Origin: Persebacter sp051009035
Lineage (GTDB): Bacteria > Pseudomonadota > Gammaproteobacteria > Tethybacterales > Persebacteraceae
Direction: 5' to 3'
DNA: 6,444 nucleotides
NCBI GenBank assembly: GCA_051009035.1
Contig: JBPCWY010000142.1
Location: 1-6,444 of the forward strand
Shown: in pieces, positions 5,182 through 6,444 of the stretch
Layout of the letters: every line of letters begins with the position of its first letter
Position numbering within the stretch: the stretch's first letter is position 1
Translations under genes and position numbers: made by a program
Notes under the pieces: generated by a model
Databases searched by the model: none
Told to the model about the DNA's origin: nothing
Seen by the model: the letters and a program-made list of their open reading frames with translations, nothing else

Positions 5182-6042
5182 ATGCGCCAATATTTAACCC
5201 TTTTGGAAGATGTGCTGGAAAACGGCGCGCGCAAACCCGACCGCACCGGCACCGGGACGCTGAGCGTTTTCGGGCGGCAAGCGCGCTTTGACTTGGCGGA
5301 CGGCTTTCCGCTCCTCACCACCAAAAAACTGCATTGGAAATCCGTCGTCCACGAATTGCTGTGGTTTTTGCGCGGCGATACGAATGTCAAATATTTAAAC
5401 GACCATGGCGTGACCATTTGGAACGAGTGGGCGGACGAAAAAGGCGAGTTGGGCCCGGTCTACGGCGCGCAATGGCGCAAGTGGAATGCGCCGCGCCCGG
5501 GCGAAAAAAACGAAAAATCCGCCGCGCCGGACGTAACGCCGCCGGATTTTGCCGAAACATCCGCCGCCGGAATAGACCAAATTGCGGCGGTTATGGAAAG
5601 CATTAAAAACAATCCGGATTCGCGCCGCCACATTGTTTCGGCGTGGAATGTCGCGCAATTAAAAGAAATGAAATTACCGCCGTGCCATTTATTGTTTCAA
5701 TTTTACGCGGCGGACGGGCGGTTGTCGTGCCAGTTATACCAGCGCAGCGCCGATATTTTTTTGGGCGTGCCGTTTAATATTGCAAGTTACGCGCTGTTAA
5801 CCATGCTCGCCGCCCATGTTTGCGGTTTGCGTCCGGGGGAATTCGTGCATACTTTCGGCGATTTGCATTTGTATTTAAACCACGAAAAACAAGCGCGGGA
5901 GCAACTATCGCGCGCGCCGAAGCCGTTGCCGCGCGTGCGTTTGGCGGACGGGGTAAAAGATATTTTCGCTTTTCAATACGAAGACATTGAATTGTCGGAT
6001 TACGCGCCGCACCCGCACATTCCCGCAGCGGTGGCGGTATGA
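5182..6042 (+). CDS. thyA: Thymidylate synthase
   Basis: The 286-residue ThyA methylates dUMP to dTMP using methylene-tetrahydrofolate, leaving dihydrofolate. All key residues are visible: Arg21 in the phosphate-binding loop (DRTGTGT), Glu58 (HELLWFLRGD), Arg148-Arg149 from the partner subunit, nucleophile Cys168 (LPPCHLL), Arg188 (QLYQRS), Asp191, Asn199 (PFNIASY), and His229/Tyr231 (GDLHLYLNH). The C-terminus ends in VAV, as is typical. It is 22 residues longer than the 264-residue E. coli enzyme because of a charged, proline-rich insertion at about 102-130, between YGAQWRKW and IDQI. The ATG at 5182 is chosen because MRQYL matches the usual family start and the predicted +1; an in-frame ATG immediately upstream at 5179 is the alternative. 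folA follows with an ATGA overlap. Confidence 0.97.
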   Translation: MRQYLTLLEDVLENGARKPDRTGTGTLSVFGRQARFDLADGFPLLTTKKLHWKSVVHELLWFLRGDTNVKYLNDHGVTIWNEWADEKGELGPVYGAQWRKWNAPRPGEKNEKSAAPDVTPPDFAETSAAGIDQIAAVMESIKNNPDSRRHIVSAWNVAQLKEMKLPPCHLLFQFYAADGRLSCQLYQRSADIFLGVPFNIASYALLTMLAAHVCGLRPGEFVHTFGDLHLYLNHEKQAREQLSRAPKPLPRVRLADGVKDIFAFQYEDIELSDYAPHPHIPAAVAV

Positions 6043-6444
6043 CGGTCATTTCCATTATCGCGGCGGCGGCGGAATGCAACGGCAAAAAAGTTATCGGCAA
6101 AAACAGCGCGCTCCCGTGGCATTTGCCCGAAGATTTGCGACGGTTTAAACAATTAACATTAAATTGTCCGGTGATTATGGGGCGCAAAACTTACGACTCT
6201 ATCGGCAAACCGCTGCCCGGGCGTTTTAATATTATCATCACCCGCAACGCCGCGTTGCAAATCGGCGGCGCGCAAACGGCGCGCTCTTTGGACGATGCGG
6301 TTAATATTGCAAAAGCCGAAAACCCGCCCGAAATTTTTATCATCGGCGGCGCGCAAATATACGAACAGGCGATGCCAATTGCGGCGCGGATGTATTTAAC
6401 CGAAATAAACTGCGAAGCGGAAGGGGATGTTTTTTTTCCGCCTT
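6039..6444 (+). CDS. folA: Dihydrofolate reductase, 3' end beyond window
   Basis: The frame starts at ATG 6039 and is open to the window end, giving 135 complete codons of an enzyme usually about 160 residues long. It reduces dihydrofolate to tetrahydrofolate with NADPH, recycling the product of ThyA. Recognisable elements are SIIAA (5-9), VIGKNSALPWHLPEDL (18-33) with Trp27 and the catalytic acid Asp32, PVIMGRKTYDSIG (45-57), PLPGR (59-63) and the cofactor-site IIGGAQIYEQ. The sequence ends in EGDVFFPP, matching E. coli EGDTHFP. Compared with E. coli there is a small extra stretch (about CNGKK, 13-17) in the loop before VIG. The start overlaps the thyA stop as ATGA, so the two are translationally coupled. 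No RNA signal of its own is visible. Confidence 0.96.
   Translation, partial: MTVISIIAAAAECNGKKVIGKNSALPWHLPEDLRRFKQLTLNCPVIMGRKTYDSIGKPLPGRFNIIITRNAALQIGGAQTARSLDDAVNIAKAENPPEIFIIGGAQIYEQAMPIAARMYLTEINCEAEGDVFFPP

Overview
The window is a compact bacterial chromosomal segment, rich in GC overall. It carries seven protein genes and one tRNA gene, with almost no spare DNA. A UbiH-type ubiquinone hydroxylase directly after pepP points to a ubiquinone-making proteobacterium, since pepP-ubiH is a classic gamma/betaproteobacterial pairing. The exact taxon cannot be read from this sequence. Codon choice is two-sided: Ala, Arg and Gly codons are GC-rich, while Lys is nearly always AAA (13 of 15 in thyA) and Phe is mostly TTT.

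Left block, + strand, 36-2983: a tRNA-Lys(UUU) gene, then 27 nt later a single-domain rhodanese, then pepP (proline aminopeptidase P), then a ubiH-like FAD monooxygenase. The three protein genes overlap one another by 16 nt at each junction. A good intrinsic terminator follows ubiH. The tRNA and the protein genes probably share a transcript, because there is no room for a promoter between them.

Middle, 2984-3212: a 229-nt convergent intergenic region holding one terminator for each side plus further inverted repeats.

Right-centre block, - strand, 5161-3213: tldE/pmbA (TldD/TldE protease partner) followed by a flavin-reductase-like FMN-binding protein. They are joined by an ATGA stop/start overlap.

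Right block, + strand, 5182-end: thyA and folA, again joined by ATGA. Together they make dTMP and recycle the dihydrofolate that ThyA produces. folA runs off the window.

The most striking signal lies between tldE and thyA. Their start codons are only 20 nt apart and share a palindromic ATTATAAT. This reads as a perfect TATAAT -10 box on both strands and sits at the same distance from both ATGs. The geometry predicts one bidirectional promoter making two leaderless mRNAs. I found no mobile element, CRISPR array or clearly new multi-gene system; most of the content is housekeeping.
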